From contig PMCF01000433.1 in assembly GCA_003154115.1 (NCBI GenBank), forward strand, positions 1 through 64,000: 64,000 nt of DNA. Direction: 5' to 3'. The stretch comes from Anaerolineae bacterium. GTDB lineage: Bacteria > Chloroflexota > Anaerolineae > Fen-1058. Positions 25,658-35,083 of the stretch are shown here, in pieces. The translations under genes were made by a program, and so were the position numbers. Within the stretch, counting starts at the first letter, position 1. Each line of letters opens with the position of its first letter. Below the pieces are notes generated by a model, which was given only the letters and a program-made list of their open reading frames with translations, did not search any database and was not told where the DNA came from.

Positions 25658-27307
25658 ATGCCAGCATACTGCCCACATTGCGGCGCGGAGAATCGTGACA
25701 CCGCCAGGTTTTGCATGCAGTGTTCCGCGTCGATGACAGCGTCATCGACGCCTCTGGAGCCGACGTGCGCCAGCTGCGGCACGAAAAATCCGGCGGCGGC
25801 GAAGTATTGCCTGAATTGCGCGACACCGTTGCACGCGGCCACGCCTGCCGCCGGGCTGACGGGCCTGCTGCCGCAGAACTTCCTGTTGAATGGCCGCTAT
25901 GCGATCGTGAAACGGCTGGGCAAGGGCGGCATGGGCGCGGTCTATCAAGCCACGGATACGCGCATCGGCGGCAAGGTCTGGGCTATCAAGGAGATGAGCG
26001 ACGCCGCGCTGCTCAATCCCGTCGATAAACAGCAGGCGCGCGACGCCTTTCAGCGTGAGGCGCAAATGCTGGCCTTACTTGATCATCACAACCTGCCGAA
26101 GGTAAATGACTTCTTTACGGAGGACGGCAAGTTGTATCTGGTGATGGACTACATCGAAGGGCAGACGTTGGACGAGCTGCTTGAGGCCAGTGCGGGGCCG
26201 CTGCCCGAAGCGCAAGTGATCGACTGGGCGGGCCAGTTATGCGATGTGTTGAGTTACCTGCATGGTCGCACACCACCGATTATCTTCCGCGATCTCAAGC
26301 CGGGCAACCTCATGGTCGACGCCAGCGGGCGCGTGAAGCTGATCGACTTTGGCGTGGCGCGCTTGTTCAAGATCGGCAAACAACGCGACACGGAAAGCTT
26401 CGGCACGGCGGGGTATGCGCCGCCGGAGCAGTATGGCAAGGGACAGACGGATGCGCGCAGCGATGTGTACGCGTTAGGGGTCACGCTGCATCAACTGTTG
26501 ACCAACTATGATCCCACGTTGACGCCTTTCAATTTGCCACCGGCGCGGAGTGTCAATCCCGCCGTCTCAGCGCATGTGGATCAGGCATTGACCAAGGCCA
26601 CGCAATCGGCGCCGGCCAACCGGCATCAAAACGCGCTGGAATTCAAAACGGTGTTGCTGTCTGCGCCTAAACGCCCGGTCAAGGCGACCGTGGCCGCCAC
26701 AACCCCGCCGGTCGTTCAGCCAAATCCAGTGGTGCAGCCGGTGACGATCAGTCCGACGATTGCGCCACAACCGATCGCAACGCCGAAGGCAGTGGGTTCA
26801 AGGCCGGCCCAAGCGATAGGGGGGCGTCAGGCTTCTAGCACGGTTTTAGTGTTGGTTTCAGGATTGATAGGACTGTTGCTCGGGATTGCAATGGTTTTAG
26901 TTGGACCACTCACAGGAGGTTGGCTGGGGTTCGCGTTCTGGTTTGCGGCAGGGCCGCTCGCTTATGCCCTCTTTCGACGTTCTAGCGCCTTCAGTATCGC
27001 GTGGATCGTTGCAGCAATGGCTCCACTATTTTCAGGTTTCCGCCTAGTGGAAATGCTGCCATTGATTGGCATACCCATATTCGGATTTGCAATTCTAGCC
27101 TTGCGCCGACCTCAAGGATCTATCAAGTCCACGGCCTTTGCCTCCACCTTGACAGTCATAGGGGCATGGTTGGTTATTGAGATAATTTTCGGTTACGGAT
27201 TTTCGTCAGTTAACACGTATTTGCTAATTGGGTCGACGAGTCTTGTTAGCGGTTTTCTGGGCGGTTGGCTTGGCCGCGCGCTGCGCAACCGAATCGGCTG
27301 GGTGTAG
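25658..27307 (+). CDS. Double zinc-ribbon Ser/Thr kinase with C-terminal membrane domain
   Basis: 549 residues. Two zinc ribbons (CPHCGAEN...CMQC; CASCGTKN...CLNC) at 5-50, FRD-class kinase at about 75-335 (GKGGMGAVYQATD, WAIKEM, FRDLKPGNLM, IDFGVAR, FGTAGYAPPEQYGKGQ). A Pro/Val/Thr linker leads to about six membrane helices (390-549). The membrane part (26830-27300) is visibly more AT-rich and uses different codons from the kinase part, suggesting a domain of separate origin. The kinase part is close to the lectin-bearing genes that follow. Confidence 0.92.
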   Translation: MPAYCPHCGAENRDTARFCMQCSASMTASSTPLEPTCASCGTKNPAAAKYCLNCATPLHAATPAAGLTGLLPQNFLLNGRYAIVKRLGKGGMGAVYQATDTRIGGKVWAIKEMSDAALLNPVDKQQARDAFQREAQMLALLDHHNLPKVNDFFTEDGKLYLVMDYIEGQTLDELLEASAGPLPEAQVIDWAGQLCDVLSYLHGRTPPIIFRDLKPGNLMVDASGRVKLIDFGVARLFKIGKQRDTESFGTAGYAPPEQYGKGQTDARSDVYALGVTLHQLLTNYDPTLTPFNLPPARSVNPAVSAHVDQALTKATQSAPANRHQNALEFKTVLLSAPKRPVKATVAATTPPVVQPNPVVQPVTISPTIAPQPIATPKAVGSRPAQAIGGRQASSTVLVLVSGLIGLLLGIAMVLVGPLTGGWLGFAFWFAAGPLAYALFRRSSAFSIAWIVAAMAPLFSGFRLVEMLPLIGIPIFGFAILALRRPQGSIKSTAFASTLTVIGAWLVIEIIFGYGFSSVNTYLLIGSTSLVSGFLGGWLGRALRNRIGWV

Positions 27308-27346
27308 AAAGACAAAACAAGCATCAACAGATTTTGGAGAATGAAT

Positions 27347-29224
27347 ATGCCAGCATACTGTCCCAAATGTGGCGCAGAAAACCGTGACACCGCCAAGTTT
27401 TGCCAGCAATGCGCTGCGTCAATGAAAGCGGAATTGATCTGCGCGGCATGCGGCAGCGCCAATTCGCCCACGGCGAAATTCTGCTCTGAGTGCGCCGCAC
27501 CCTTGCGCGGCAGCACACCGCCGGCCGGGTTGACGGGCCTGCTGCCCGCGAACGCCACGTTGAGTGGCCGCTACCTGATCGTGAAACGACTGGGCAAAGG
27601 CGGCATGGGCGCGGTCTATCAAGCCACCGATACGCGCATCGGCGGGAAGGTGTGGGCCATCAAAGAGATGAGCGATGCCGCGCTGCTCGATCCCGCCGAT
27701 AAGCAGCAGGCCCGCGATGCCTTTCAACGTGAGGCGCAGATGCTGGCGCTGCTCGATCATGTGAACCTGCCCAAGGTCAACGACTTCTTCACGGAAGGCG
27801 GCAAGTTGTATCTGGTGATGGACTTCATTGACGGACAAACGTTGCAAGCTCTATTGGAAGCGCGCCCCGATCCCTTCCCTGAAGCGCAGGCTCTGGAGTG
27901 GGCGGGGCAGTTGTGCGAGGTGCTCGACTATCTGCACCGCTGCACGCCGCCGATCATCTTTCGGGACTTGAAGCCGGGCAACATCATGCTGGACAAAAGC
28001 CAGCGGGTGAAGTTGATCGACTTTGGAGTGGCGAGGTTGTTCAAGACGGGGCAGACACGGGACACGGCGAACTTTGGGACGGCGGGGTATGCGCCGCCGG
28101 AGCAGTATGGCAAGGGGCAGACGGATGCGCGCAGTGACATTTATGCGTTGGGGGTGACGTTGCACGAATTGTTGACGCGCTACGATCCGGCCCTGACGCC
28201 CTTCAACTTGCCGCCCGCGCGCAATGTGAATCCGGCGGTTTCGCCGCATGTGGAGCAAGCGATCCTTAGAGCGACGCAGGCTGCACAGATAAATCGCTTT
28301 CAGCAGACGCTGGAATTCAGGGCAGCTTTGATGCAGGCGTCACCAGTTGCTGCTGTTCCCAAGCCAGTCAATCCGCCGCCAGTTGCGCCCAGGCTACAAC
28401 CGCCTGTAAGTCAAGCCCCGGTAGCAGTGCCCACCGTCATTCAATCTGTGCCGAACGTGATCGAGCCGGAAATGATCGTAATTCCGGCGGGTGAATTCTG
28501 GATGGGCAGTGATAGACGACAAGACAAGTATGCGGAAGATAATGAAATGCCCCAACATCGCGTGTACCTGGATGAATACTGGATTGGAAAACACCCTGTC
28601 ACGCAAAAACAGTATGCGGCATTCGTCCAGGCCACTGGTCGTCCGGTTCCCTACATCGATGCGAAGTGGGCCCAACCTTACTACTGGGATCGACAAACTA
28701 AGTTGCCACCACAGGGAAAAGAAAATCACCCCGTTGTTCTGGTTGATTGGAATGATGCGGTGGCCTATTGCCAATGGTTGTCACAAGTCACTGGCAAAGC
28801 GTACCGGCTGCCCACTGAAGCTGAGTGGGAAAAAGCGGCACGTGGCCCTGCGACGCGCCCAGACGATGGACACATTTATCCGTGGGGCAGCGCCGCACCT
28901 AACCAAAACCGCGCGAATTTTAATAGAAATTTCACAGGCACGACTGAAGTGAGCAAATTCTCGGCAGGGGTCAGCCCCTATGGAGCTTTTGATATGGCAG
29001 GCAACGTGTGGGAGTGGGCGGCAGATTGGTATAGCGAAAATTATTACGCCCATTCACCCGAGCGAAACCCCCAGAACACGACAAAAAGCGGTGTGCATGT
29101 AGTGCGGGGCGGTAGCTGGGTCAATTTAGCGATTAACGTTCGCGCCTCGAATCGTTTCAGGAACTATCCCGATGCCCGAGACGATATCAGCGGCTTTCGG
29201 TGTGCCTGTGGAGCCACATCGTGA
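27347..29224 (+). CDS. Double zinc-ribbon Ser/Thr kinase with cytosolic FGE/C-type-lectin domain
   Basis: 625 residues from the ATG at 27347; the ATG at 27341 is only one base from GGAG. Zinc ribbons at 5-50; FRD-class kinase at about 75-335 with Lys106, FRD 205-207 and DFG 225-227; a Pro/Val-rich linker without any membrane helix; FGE/C-lectin domain from EPEMIVIPAGEFWMGSD (about 365) to GFRCACGATS. No signal or membrane segment is seen, so the lectin should be cytosolic. The variable codons lie at 29117-29206 (W-VN-L-IN-VRASNR-FRNYPDARDDIS). FGE catalytic cysteines are absent. Confidence 0.92.
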   Translation: MPAYCPKCGAENRDTAKFCQQCAASMKAELICAACGSANSPTAKFCSECAAPLRGSTPPAGLTGLLPANATLSGRYLIVKRLGKGGMGAVYQATDTRIGGKVWAIKEMSDAALLDPADKQQARDAFQREAQMLALLDHVNLPKVNDFFTEGGKLYLVMDFIDGQTLQALLEARPDPFPEAQALEWAGQLCEVLDYLHRCTPPIIFRDLKPGNIMLDKSQRVKLIDFGVARLFKTGQTRDTANFGTAGYAPPEQYGKGQTDARSDIYALGVTLHELLTRYDPALTPFNLPPARNVNPAVSPHVEQAILRATQAAQINRFQQTLEFRAALMQASPVAAVPKPVNPPPVAPRLQPPVSQAPVAVPTVIQSVPNVIEPEMIVIPAGEFWMGSDRRQDKYAEDNEMPQHRVYLDEYWIGKHPVTQKQYAAFVQATGRPVPYIDAKWAQPYYWDRQTKLPPQGKENHPVVLVDWNDAVAYCQWLSQVTGKAYRLPTEAEWEKAARGPATRPDDGHIYPWGSAAPNQNRANFNRNFTGTTEVSKFSAGVSPYGAFDMAGNVWEWAADWYSENYYAHSPERNPQNTTKSGVHVVRGGSWVNLAINVRASNRFRNYPDARDDISGFRCACGATS

Positions 29225-29256
29225 AAGATCGGTTCAAATAAGCGAGGAGAGTGTGC

Positions 29257-31101
29257 ATGATCTATTGTCCCAGCTGTGGCGCCGAGAATCGTGATCCCGC
29301 CCGATTTTGCCATCAATGTGCGGCGCCCATGCAAGCGGATTTAACCTGTCCGGCGTGCGGTGCGAAGAATTTGCCCAACTCGCGGTTCTGCTCAAATTGT
29401 GCGGTCCCCGTTCGTGGTTCGACACCGCCGGCCGGGTTGACGGGCCTGCTGCCCGCGAACGCCACGTTGAGCGGTCGCTACCTGATCGTGAAACGACTGG
29501 GCAAAGGCGGCATGGGCGCGGTCTATCAAGCCACCGATACGCGCATCGGCGGGAAGGTGTGGGCCATCAAAGAGATGAGCGATGCCGCGCTGCTCGATCC
29601 CGCCGATAAGCAGCAGGCCCGCGATGCCTTTCAACGTGAGGCGCAGATGCTGGCGCTGCTCGATCATGTGAACCTGCCCAAGGTCAACGACTTCTTCACG
29701 GAAGGCGGCAAGTTGTATCTGGTGATGGACTTCATTGACGGACAAACGTTGCAAGCTCTATTGGAAGCGCGCCCCGATCCCTTCCCTGAAGCGCAGGCTC
29801 TGGAGTGGGCGGGGCAATTGTGCGAGGTGCTGGACTATCTGCACCGCTGCACGCCGCCGATCATCTTTCGAGACTTGAAGCCGGGCAACATCATGCTGGA
29901 CAAGAGCAACCGCGTGAAGTTGATCGACTTTGGAGTGGCGCGCTTGTTCAAGACAGGGCAGGCACGGGACACGGCGAACTTCGGCACGGCGGGGTATGCG
30001 CCGCCGGAGCAGTATGGCAAAGGGCAGACCGACGGGCGGAGTGACATCTATGCGCTGGGCGTGACGCTGCACGAATTATTGACACGCTACGATCCAGCTA
30101 TGACGCCCTTCAACTTGCCGCCCGCGCGCAATGTGAATCCGATGGTGTCATCGCACATTGAGCAGGCGATCCTCAAAGCGACACAGGCTGCACAGATGAA
30201 TCGCTTTCAGCGGGTGCTGGAGTTTAAGACGGCGTTGATGCAACCCACGTCGGTGGTCGCAGTCCCCAAGCCTGTCAGTCCGCCGCCAGTTGTGCCCAAG
30301 CCACCTGTAACTCAGGCCCCGATAGCAGTGCCGACTGTCATCCCGTCACCACCAAGCGTGATCGAGCCGGAAATGATCGTAATTCCGGCGGGTGAGTTCT
30401 GGATGGGCAGTGATCGCGTCGTTGATCGCTTGGCGGGTTCTGACGAATTGCCCCGGCATAAGGTTTATTTGGATCAATACTCAATTGGAAAGTTCCCAAT
30501 TACACAGGGTCAGTACCAAATCTTTGTCCAGGCGACGGGGCATCGGCTACCGTTATCCGGGGCTGAGTATGGCAAGTTTTACAAATGGGATAGTGTACGA
30601 AAAACTTGCCCACCTGGAGATCAAAATCATCCAGTTGTGTTAATCGACTGGCATGACGCACAGGCTTACTGCAACTGGCTGGCACATGAAACGGGACGGC
30701 CTTATCGGCTGCCCACCGAAGCTGAATGGGAGAAAGCCGCTCGTGGCACGGATGACCGAATATACCCCTGGGGAAACACCAAGCCGATCAACACCCTTCT
30801 GAATTTTGGCGGGCAGTTCAGCCACACCACTGAAGTAGGACGCTATGCCGATGGGGCCAGCCCGTTTGGCGCACTGGATATGGCGGGCAATGTGCGCGAG
30901 TGGGTGGCCGATTGGTATGAAGGCTTCTATGACACTCATGCGCTGAGAAATCCAACCGGTCCGGCTTCCGGCGTCCATCGCGTCTTGCGCGGTGGCGGCT
31001 ACATCGATAGTATACAGAATGTCCGCGTGGCTTGTCGTTTTCGTCATTTGCCCAACACGCAATCTGAGATCATAGGCTTTCGGGTAGTCTACAGCCGGTA
31101 G
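29257..31101 (+). CDS. Double zinc-ribbon Ser/Thr kinase with cytosolic FGE/C-type-lectin domain (mosaic)
   Basis: 614 residues from the ATG at 29257 (GAGGAG upstream). Domain order as in 27347: two zinc ribbons, FRD-class kinase, Pro-rich linker, FGE/C-lectin from about 370. About 340 nt of the kinase N-lobe (29476-29816) appear identical to 27569-27909, while the C-lobe and linker (about 29990-30410) are almost identical to 31891-32320, so the gene is a recombination mosaic. The lectin part diverges abruptly after GEFWMGSD. Its C-terminus is the most divergent of the set: Tyr replaces Trp at 31000 and the end is GFRVVYSR, lacking the usual last Cys. Confidence 0.92.
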   Translation: MIYCPSCGAENRDPARFCHQCAAPMQADLTCPACGAKNLPNSRFCSNCAVPVRGSTPPAGLTGLLPANATLSGRYLIVKRLGKGGMGAVYQATDTRIGGKVWAIKEMSDAALLDPADKQQARDAFQREAQMLALLDHVNLPKVNDFFTEGGKLYLVMDFIDGQTLQALLEARPDPFPEAQALEWAGQLCEVLDYLHRCTPPIIFRDLKPGNIMLDKSNRVKLIDFGVARLFKTGQARDTANFGTAGYAPPEQYGKGQTDGRSDIYALGVTLHELLTRYDPAMTPFNLPPARNVNPMVSSHIEQAILKATQAAQMNRFQRVLEFKTALMQPTSVVAVPKPVSPPPVVPKPPVTQAPIAVPTVIPSPPSVIEPEMIVIPAGEFWMGSDRVVDRLAGSDELPRHKVYLDQYSIGKFPITQGQYQIFVQATGHRLPLSGAEYGKFYKWDSVRKTCPPGDQNHPVVLIDWHDAQAYCNWLAHETGRPYRLPTEAEWEKAARGTDDRIYPWGNTKPINTLLNFGGQFSHTTEVGRYADGASPFGALDMAGNVREWVADWYEGFYDTHALRNPTGPASGVHRVLRGGGYIDSIQNVRVACRFRHLPNTQSEIIGFRVVYSR

Positions 31102-31157
31102 TCAGAACTTCTCTGAACTTTTACTGAATTCACTTACGTACGGAGTAATCGACAGCC

Positions 31158-32984
31158 ATGAATTATTGTCCGACTTGTGGGGCTGAAAATCGTGACACGG
31201 CGCGCTTTTGCGGGCAATGCGGTTTAACCTTCTCACCCGAGATTCGTTGCCCGAGTTGTGGCGTGAGCAATCCTGCTCAAATGCGGTTCTGCCAGGATTG
31301 TGGCGCACCCTTGCGTGGATCGACGCCGGCCGCCGGTCTGACCGGCCTGTTGCCTGCGAATGCGTTGTTGAGCAATCGCTATGTGATTCTGCGCCGCGTC
31401 GGTAAGGGCGGGATGGGCGCAGTGTATCAGGCCAGCGATACCCGGCTGTCCAGCAAAGTGTGGGCGATCAAGGAAATGAGCGATGCGGCGCTGCCCGATC
31501 CGGTTGAGCGGCAGCAAGCGCGCGAGGCGTTCCAGCGCGAGGCGCAGATGTTAGCCACGCTGGATCATCCCAACTTGCCCAAGGTCAATGACTTCTTTAT
31601 CGAGAGCGGCAAGTTGTACCTGGTGATGGACTACATCGACGGGCGGACGCTGCAAGATGTGCTGGAAGCCAGTCCCGGTCCGCTGCCTGAGGCGCAAGTG
31701 TTGGAGTGGGCGGGGCAATTGTGCGAGGTGCTGGACTATCTGCACCGCTGCACGCCGCCGATCATCTTTCGAGACTTGAAGCCGGGCAACATCATGCTGG
31801 ACAAGAGCAATCGCGTGAAGTTGATCGACTTTGGAGTGGCGCGCTTGTTCAAGACCGGTCAGGCGCGGGACACGGCGAACTTTGGGACGGCGGGGTATGC
31901 GCCGCCGGAGCAGTATGGCAAAGGGCAGACCGACGGGCGGAGTGACATCTATGCGCTGGGCGTGACGCTGCACGAATTATTGACACGCTACGATCCAGCT
32001 ATGACGCCCTTCAACTTGCCGCCCGCGCGCAATGTGAATCCGATGGTGTCATCGCACATTGAGCAGGCGATCCTCAAAGCGACACAGGCTGCACAGATGA
32101 ATCGCTTTCAGCGGGTGCTGGAGTTTAAGACGGCGTTGATGCAACCCACGTCGGTGGTCGCAGTCCCCAAGCCTGTCAGTCCGCCGCCAGTTGTGCCCAA
32201 GCCACAGCCACCTGTAACTCAGGCCCCGATAGCAGTGCCGACTGTCATCCCGTCACCACCAAGCGTGATCGAGCCGGAAATGATCGTAATTCCGGCGGGT
32301 GAGTTCTGGATGGGTAGTGATAAGGCGAGGGACGAAGAGGCTCAACCGGATGAGATGCCACAGCACCGCGTGTATCTGAACGAATATGCAATCGATAAGT
32401 ATCCGGTGACTCGATCACAATACTTGGCTTTTGTTCAAGCAACTGGCCGCAAGGTGCCATCAACTGGGCATAGTGTGCCGTATAGTGTTTCAAATAAGGA
32501 GAACCATCCAGCGATCTCGGTGGACTGGAAAGACGCAGTCGCGTATTGTCAATGGTTGGCGCAAGCCACTGGCAAACCTTATCGCTTGCCGACTGAAGCC
32601 GAATGGGAAAAAGCTGCGCGTGGTGATGATGGACGTACTTATCCATGGGGTAATGCTGTGCCAGACGCCACTCGTTTGAATTTCCGCCGAAACGTAGGGG
32701 ATACGACCGAGGTTGGTCAATATCCAAACGGAGCCAGTCCGTATGGCGTACTGGACATGGCCGGTAATGTGTGGGAATGGGTGGCCGATTGGTACGGCGA
32801 AAAATACTACGCCAGTTCGCCGGATCGCAACCCAGCGGGTCCAACATTAGGCACCTATCGTATGTTGCGAGGTGGATCATGGTTTGATTTTGCAGATTAT
32901 GTGCGCGCCCCGTATCGCGGCGGGTACTATCCTGTCTATCGGTATGGCGATATCGGTTTTCGATGTGCCCTGTCGATGCCCTAA
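31158..32984 (+). CDS. Double zinc-ribbon Ser/Thr kinase with cytosolic FGE/C-type-lectin domain
   Basis: 608 residues. Two zinc ribbons (CPTCGAEN...CGQCG; CPSCGVSN...CQDCG), FRD-class kinase (GKGGMGAVYQASD, WAIKEM, FRDLKPGNIM, IDFGVAR), Pro-rich linker with no membrane helix, and an FGE/C-lectin from about 370 to GFRCALSMP. The variable stretch after Trp at 32880 is rich in Tyr, Asp and Gly (FDFADYVRAPYRGGYYPVYR), which resembles antibody-like binding loops. The leader-effector gene at 33010 follows 25 bases later. Confidence 0.92.
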   Translation: MNYCPTCGAENRDTARFCGQCGLTFSPEIRCPSCGVSNPAQMRFCQDCGAPLRGSTPAAGLTGLLPANALLSNRYVILRRVGKGGMGAVYQASDTRLSSKVWAIKEMSDAALPDPVERQQAREAFQREAQMLATLDHPNLPKVNDFFIESGKLYLVMDYIDGRTLQDVLEASPGPLPEAQVLEWAGQLCEVLDYLHRCTPPIIFRDLKPGNIMLDKSNRVKLIDFGVARLFKTGQARDTANFGTAGYAPPEQYGKGQTDGRSDIYALGVTLHELLTRYDPAMTPFNLPPARNVNPMVSSHIEQAILKATQAAQMNRFQRVLEFKTALMQPTSVVAVPKPVSPPPVVPKPQPPVTQAPIAVPTVIPSPPSVIEPEMIVIPAGEFWMGSDKARDEEAQPDEMPQHRVYLNEYAIDKYPVTRSQYLAFVQATGRKVPSTGHSVPYSVSNKENHPAISVDWKDAVAYCQWLAQATGKPYRLPTEAEWEKAARGDDGRTYPWGNAVPDATRLNFRRNVGDTTEVGQYPNGASPYGVLDMAGNVWEWVADWYGEKYYASSPDRNPAGPTLGTYRMLRGGSWFDFADYVRAPYRGGYYPVYRYGDIGFRCALSMP

Positions 32985-33009
32985 AATCTCAATCTAAAGG
33001 AGCGCCGTC

Positions 33010-33504
33010 ATGGAGATCGATAATTTCTCGGATAAGTCGCAACTGGAATCGTCGAGCGCAGCGGAGAAAGTCAATCTGGAAAGCAAAGTGAAGAACGCCT
33101 CGGATGTATCTGAGCGGCCCGGCACATTTCGCTATTCAGATGCCAACCTGGGTGGTGAAATCTGCACCAACACTGAGGCTGCGGACAGCCTTCAACCAGT
33201 TGCTAACGCCCAGGTTTTTCGGCCTGACGGCACGACTGAAACGGTGGGCACGGCCCGTTACACGGTCGACGGCAATGAGGCCAAAGTTTACCCGGCCAGT
33301 GTTACCGCGCCCAACTATGGTGTTGAATCGGCCCTGTTGGATGAGGTTGGTGATCGAGCCAGGGTGCAGGGCGCCAGCAAATTAACCATCTTTACGCCAA
33401 ACGGAGACTCAGCCGCGATGACGCGCTGGACGTCGCATGGTTTTCAACCCGCCGCCGAGCAGAACAACAATCCGGCCGGCTTGTATTTGGAGAAACTTCT
33501 GTGA
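33010..33504 (+). CDS. Small leader-containing protein with GNAT-like C-terminus
   Basis: 164 residues. Residues 1-40 are a polar leader shared with the gene at 41800 (LESKVKNA...SERPG here, LESRIKDA...SDRTG there). The C-terminal half (SALLDEVGDRARVQGASKLTIFTP..., TRWTSHGFQP) follows the second half of a GNAT acetyltransferase fold, with helix, strand and GF motif, though the acetyl-CoA loop is not clear. AAAGGAG precedes the start. Placement directly behind a lectin-kinase suggests an effector or substrate; this is inference. Confidence 0.65.
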   Translation: MEIDNFSDKSQLESSSAAEKVNLESKVKNASDVSERPGTFRYSDANLGGEICTNTEAADSLQPVANAQVFRPDGTTETVGTARYTVDGNEAKVYPASVTAPNYGVESALLDEVGDRARVQGASKLTIFTPNGDSAAMTRWTSHGFQPAAEQNNNPAGLYLEKLL

Positions 33505-33554
33505 CGGCGAGTCGGCTATCGCCATCACGCTGAACGCAACTGGTCGAAATTCAT

Positions 33555-33680
33555 TAGAGCGAATTCCAGTTTCATTTACGACTTCGCTCCTGCTGGATGG
33601 TCACATCCAGCGGCCCCAACGGCGGATGTGACCATCCGTCGGGAGCAGATACACCATAAATCAACCTGAAAACTGCTCTG
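33555..33680. repeat. MITE-like element, copy A (126 bp)
   Basis: The ends TAGAGCGAATTCCAGTTT and ...AAAACTGCTCTG are imperfect inverted repeats. The centre has a 14-bp palindrome (GGATGGTCACATCC / GGATGTGACCATCC). Copies B (42283-42387) and C (54507-54622) share the ends and have different or related central hairpins. TA at the left end suggests IS630/Tc1-type insertion. It fills most of the gap before 33716. Confidence 0.7.
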
Positions 33681-33715
33681 GATGAGCGACATCCAGCCTT
33701 GAATGGAGATTGAGC

Positions 33716-35083
33716 ATGAACTGTCCAAACTGCGGAAAAATCAATCGGTCTGAGGCCAAATTTTGCACGGGCTGCGGGCGCGCGCTGCCCATTGCGCCAC
33801 GGGTTGCGGCACCGCCACCGCCCAGCGCGCCGCCGCCCTATTCGCCGCCCCCGGCGATGGCGGCCACTCCCGTGGCAGCCGCACCGATCAATTTGCCAAA
33901 AGTTTCCAGCGCCGGTGTGAAGGCGCTGGGCGCGATCGGCCTGATCATCCTGCTCGGTTTGACGATCGCGGCGATGACGAAACCGGCGCGGACCGCGTTG
34001 ACGCTGCCGGCCAGTTTGCCCGAGCCGCGCGTGGCCGGTCAACGCGGCCTGGATTATCTGCTGACTGCGGCGGTGAAGTGGCAAGGTGAAAACAACTGCT
34101 ATGGCTGTCACGTGCAGAGTTTTGCCGTGATGGGCGCGAGCGTGTCGAAAAAGAACGCCTACACCGTCGATGTGCGCGCGGCCCAGACGCTGGCTGATTT
34201 TCTCACCGGCATTCAATCGCCGGAAGGATTCATCCTCGATCCGGGCGCTTCGGTCAGTCCTTTCGTTGAAACGGCGCTGGCTGGCATCGGCTTGAGCCAG
34301 TACGATGAATTTATTGAGCCGCGTTATGGTAGAACGTTGATCAAAATGGCCGATTGGCTGGTGAGCCAGCAAAATTCCGACGGCCGGTGGCCCATCGATC
34401 AGCAAGAAGCGCCCGTCGATCAAGGCGAGGTGATGGTGACCGGCGGCGCGTTGATGACACTCAAAGCCGCGCGCCGCGCCGAGGCTAAACCCGCTTACGA
34501 TCAGGCGACGCAAAAAGCCGTGACGTGGCTGCGCCGCACGACGAGTGGCACGACACAAGACCTGGCCTTTGCGGTGATGGGCCTGAAAGCCGGCGGCGTG
34601 GGCGATGACGACGTCGATGTGAAACGGCTAATCGACACGCTGCGTGGTCGTCAAAAGAGCGATGGCGGCTGGGGCGAAACCGAGTCGCTGGGTTCCAACG
34701 GCTACGCTACGGGGCAGGTGCTCTACACCTACAAACTGGCGGGCGTGCCCATCGACGACGAGTCGTTTTTGCGCGGCGCGATCTGGCTGCTACAACATCA
34801 ATCACCAGACGGCTCATGGCAGCAGATCAACTCGCAACAGACACGATCGGATCGAGCGTCGAACTTCGCGACGACGATGTGGGCGGTGATCGGGTTGGGC
34901 GCGGTGTTTGATGTGGGCACTGAACAGGCCTTTCTCTCGTTGATTCAGCCGGGGCGCGATCGGTTGCAACTGCTGCCCGTGCTGTTGTTTTATCTCATCC
35001 CGGCGTTGATCGCGTTTGGTCTGTGGCGCAGCCGGAATCCGCACGCGGCTATCTGGCCGGCGCGCCGGGGAGGCAAACAATGA
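33716..35083 (+). CDS. Zinc-ribbon membrane protein with squalene-cyclase-like toroid and CxxCH
   Basis: 455 residues from the ATG at 33716 (GGAG seven bases upstream). A zinc ribbon (CPNCGKIN...CTGCG) precedes a Pro linker and membrane helix (about 65-85). Residues 100-420 form alpha-toroid repeats of the prenyltransferase/squalene-cyclase superfamily, with QW-like motifs QQNSDGRWP, QKSDGGWGE and QSPDGSWQ. C128-Y-G-C131-H132 is a haem c-type motif at the domain start. A second membrane helix (about 425-443) closes the protein. The cyclase catalytic DxDD motif is not seen, so a non-cyclase binding role is more likely. It overlaps the next gene by ATGA. Confidence 0.75.
   Translation: MNCPNCGKINRSEAKFCTGCGRALPIAPRVAAPPPPSAPPPYSPPPAMAATPVAAAPINLPKVSSAGVKALGAIGLIILLGLTIAAMTKPARTALTLPASLPEPRVAGQRGLDYLLTAAVKWQGENNCYGCHVQSFAVMGASVSKKNAYTVDVRAAQTLADFLTGIQSPEGFILDPGASVSPFVETALAGIGLSQYDEFIEPRYGRTLIKMADWLVSQQNSDGRWPIDQQEAPVDQGEVMVTGGALMTLKAARRAEAKPAYDQATQKAVTWLRRTTSGTTQDLAFAVMGLKAGGVGDDDVDVKRLIDTLRGRQKSDGGWGETESLGSNGYATGQVLYTYKLAGVPIDDESFLRGAIWLLQHQSPDGSWQQINSQQTRSDRASNFATTMWAVIGLGAVFDVGTEQAFLSLIQPGRDRLQLLPVLLFYLIPALIAFGLWRSRNPHAAIWPARRGGKQ

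Noticed and set aside
33572..34558. Long minus-strand ORF of 328 codons
   Set aside because: It is antisense to the cyclase-like gene at 33716, which has zinc-ribbon and QW motifs; the antisense product is Arg/His-rich and lacks a domain. Similar shadows occur at 21794-22561, 17068-17829 and 39977-40921.
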